A stretch of 7,802 nucleotides of DNA, taken from MED-G16 sp964467915 (GTDB lineage Bacteria; Bacteroidota; Bacteroidia; Cytophagales; MED-G16). Position 1 is the first letter of the stretch; the number at the start of each line of letters is the position of its first letter. Where the stretch lies: positions 1 through 7,802 of the forward strand of contig CAYXSW010000033.1 of the NCBI GenBank assembly GCA_964467915.1, read 5' to 3'. This document shows positions 6,587 through 7,802 of this stretch, piece after piece. The notes under the pieces are model-generated. The model was not told the DNA's origin, searched no databases, and saw only the letters and a program-made list of their open reading frames with translations. The translations under genes and the position numbers were made by a program.

Positions 6587-7702
6587 TTAAGAGTAAAATG
6601 TTTTCAGTGCCTGGGTAAATCTTCTCACATCCTCTATCTTTCCAGTGCTTATTCTACACCAGTCGTAGTACGGAGGGAATGGTCTACCCACTAGAATACC
6701 TTTGTCCTTCATGTACTTGCTGAACTCATCTATGTGAGTACCTGTCTTAAAGAATGCAAAGTTTGTGTAAGACTTCACATAATCTAAATTGAGTTCTTCA
6801 AATGCATCGTAGAATATTTCTAGCGCTTCTGTGTTTTTACCAAGACTGTAGTCGAAGAAGCTCTTCTCATCGTACGCTGTCATTGCCGCGTGAGTTGCAA
6901 GCATATTAGTTCCGGCCATGGTACATTTTTTTAGCTGGGCAATCCTCTCTGGGCTGGATATAAGGTACCCAATTCTGACACCAGCTAGTCCATAAATTTT
7001 AGAGAATGTCCTAGATACAATTACGTTATGACCATCTTTGACAAGTTTCGTCATAGTTGGGTATCCGTCATTAATTGAGTAATCGTAATACGCCTCGTCT
7101 ACAAAGACACATGTTTTTTTAGATGTCGATACGCAAAAGTCTTCTAGTTCATCTGCTCCAAGCATTGTGCCTGTTGGGTTATTCGGGTTGCATATAAATA
7201 CCATGCTCGTATTCGTCGATGTCCTACTTGATATCTCGTTGAGGTCATACTTTAGTTCATTATCTAGAGGGACCCAGTTTATTTTGCAGTCAAACTCTTT
7301 AGCATATGTCATCAGTGCTAAGTATGTAGGTTTACACGCTATAATTTCTTTCTTTTCTATCCCGAAAAGCCTGCCCGTTGCCCTTAGCCCTTCGTTAGAT
7401 CCTCCTGTGACAAGTACCATGCTCGGGTCCACTCCCTCTCTCTCTGCTATTTTTTTCTCAAGTTCAGATACTCTAGAGTACGGGTACCTGCACGCTTCAT
7501 CAAATGCGTCTATGATCGCATTCCTAACCTTTGGAGAAGGTCCGTACGGATTCTCATTTGAGCTTAATTTTATTATAGAGCCAGCCTGTCTTATAGAATT
7601 AGTTTGAATTTCTAAGTCCTTACTAATCCCAGATAGTGGGAGTGCTACACCAGAGACCCCTAATAATTTTAATAAATTTCTTCTAGTAATTTGATTGTTC
7701 AT
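6587..7702 (-). CDS. HisC-like PLP-dependent aminotransferase with twin-arginine signal
   Basis: This 371-residue fold-type I aminotransferase of the histidinol-phosphate aminotransferase group transfers an amino group using pyridoxal phosphate. Visible motifs are SSNENPYGPS (48-57), GGSNEG (100-105), NPNNPTG (172-178), FVDEAYYDY with D202, SRTFSKIYGLAG with the Schiff-base lysine K235, GVRIGY with R243, and RISTG with the carboxylate-binding arginine R350. Unlike cytosolic HisC it begins with TRRNLLKLLGVSGVALPLSG, a twin-arginine motif plus hydrophobic stretch; this suggests export of the folded, cofactor-loaded enzyme or anchoring at the membrane. No clear AxA cleavage site or lipobox is visible. 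It stands alone, without his genes, so a role in histidine synthesis is doubtful and no hisC symbol is given. The catalytic part uses more C/G-ending codons (TAC, CCG, AGG) than the AT-rich leader. The substrate is unknown. The chosen start is the only one giving the complete Tat motif. Confidence 0.9.
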   Translation of the reverse strand: MNNQITRRNLLKLLGVSGVALPLSGISKDLEIQTNSIRQAGSIIKLSSNENPYGPSPKVRNAIIDAFDEACRYPYSRVSELEKKIAEREGVDPSMVLVTGGSNEGLRATGRLFGIEKKEIIACKPTYLALMTYAKEFDCKINWVPLDNELKYDLNEISSRTSTNTSMVFICNPNNPTGTMLGADELEDFCVSTSKKTCVFVDEAYYDYSINDGYPTMTKLVKDGHNVIVSRTFSKIYGLAGVRIGYLISSPERIAQLKKCTMAGTNMLATHAAMTAYDEKSFFDYSLGKNTEALEIFYDAFEELNLDYVKSYTNFAFFKTGTHIDEFSKYMKDKGILVGRPFPPYYDWCRISTGKIEDVRRFTQALKTFYS

Positions 7703-7767
7703 ACGGATAAAATTTTTACATTTAAATATTGACTAATAAACTGAATAATTTAAATATAGTAAATATT
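7703..7767. promoter_or_regulatory. Short divergent intergenic region upstream of the aminotransferase gene
   Basis: These 65 very AT-rich bases lie between the aminotransferase start and a possible plus-strand start at 7768. They should hold the aminotransferase promoter and perhaps a divergent one. TTGACT at 7729-7734 and TATAGT at 7755-7760 resemble sigma-70 boxes, but the 20-base spacing is poor, and no clean Bacteroidota TAnnTTTG element is seen. Function is inferred from position. Confidence 0.3.
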
Positions 7768-7802
7768 ATGGAAACCCAATTAAAGAAATTTTATTTGACA
7801 GT
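7768..7802 (+). CDS. Possible start of a divergent gene running off the right edge
   Basis: An ATG at 7768 opens a frame METQLKKFYLT that continues to the window end. It is divergent from the aminotransferase gene and preceded by AT-rich DNA without a Shine-Dalgarno sequence, as elsewhere in the window. Eleven codons are far too few to identify a family or to prove coding. Confidence 0.35.
   Translation, partial: METQLKKFYLT

Noticed and set aside
7167..7607. 146-codon plus-strand open frame opposite the aminotransferase
   Set aside because: It covers the conserved PLP motifs on the other strand and its product shows no family features, so it is an antisense shadow.
6587..7702. Calling the aminotransferase hisC of histidine biosynthesis
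   Set aside because: The Tat leader and the absence of any his gene nearby argue against the cytosolic biosynthetic role, although the catalytic motifs are HisC-like.
7729..7760. TTGACT and TATAGT as a sigma-70 promoter for the gene at the right edge
   Set aside because: The 20-base spacing is outside the usual range and the main sigma factor of Bacteroidota prefers different boxes.

Overview
The window looks like a piece of an uncultured marine Bacteroidota (Flavobacteriia-like) genome. The evidence is AT-rich DNA with short intergenic spaces, start codons without Shine-Dalgarno sequences, a type IX secretion (T9SS) C-terminal sorting domain, a surface-type lipoprotein with acidic residues right after the lipidated cysteine, and a PKD module. 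A run of exactly 100 N inside one gene shows that this is a scaffold, probably a draft, metagenome-assembled or single-cell genome.

Layout. Positions 2-337 (+) hold the C-terminal end of an unrecognised protein. It converges on a two-gene minus-strand operon: a sulfatase lipoprotein (2556 to 1120), then an e(P4)/class C acid phosphatase lipoprotein (1123 to 341). The two genes overlap by ATGA. Only 34 bases separate the sulfatase start from a divergent plus-strand gene (2591-5155) for a large secreted GH13 alpha-amylase-family enzyme. That enzyme has a signal peptide, beta-sandwich modules, a CBM48-like module, the catalytic barrel and a T9SS tail; the assembly gap removes the end of its catalytic region. 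After 184 AT-rich bases, which hold a palindrome and a four-copy TAAAC repeat, comes a plus-strand PKD plus carbohydrate-binding-like lipoprotein (5340-6524). A strong terminator hairpin (6546-6577) lies between it and a convergent minus-strand gene (7702 to 6587) for a HisC-like PLP aminotransferase with a twin-arginine signal. At the right edge a divergent plus-strand gene may begin at 7768.

How the genes may work together. The amylase and the PKD/CBM lipoprotein look like the enzyme and glycan-capture parts of an alpha-glucan or other polysaccharide utilisation locus, but no SusC/SusD pair or regulator is visible here. The sulfatase and phosphatase would remove sulfate and phosphate esters from sugars or nucleotides at the cell surface or in the periplasm. 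All four predicted products are exported, and the aminotransferase is probably exported too, folded with its cofactor. No RNA gene, transposon, CRISPR array or integrase was seen. The most notable items are the Tat-targeted aminotransferase, the sulfatase-phosphatase operon with a CSASR sulfatase motif, the three-module lipoprotein, and the repeat directly before that lipoprotein's start codon.
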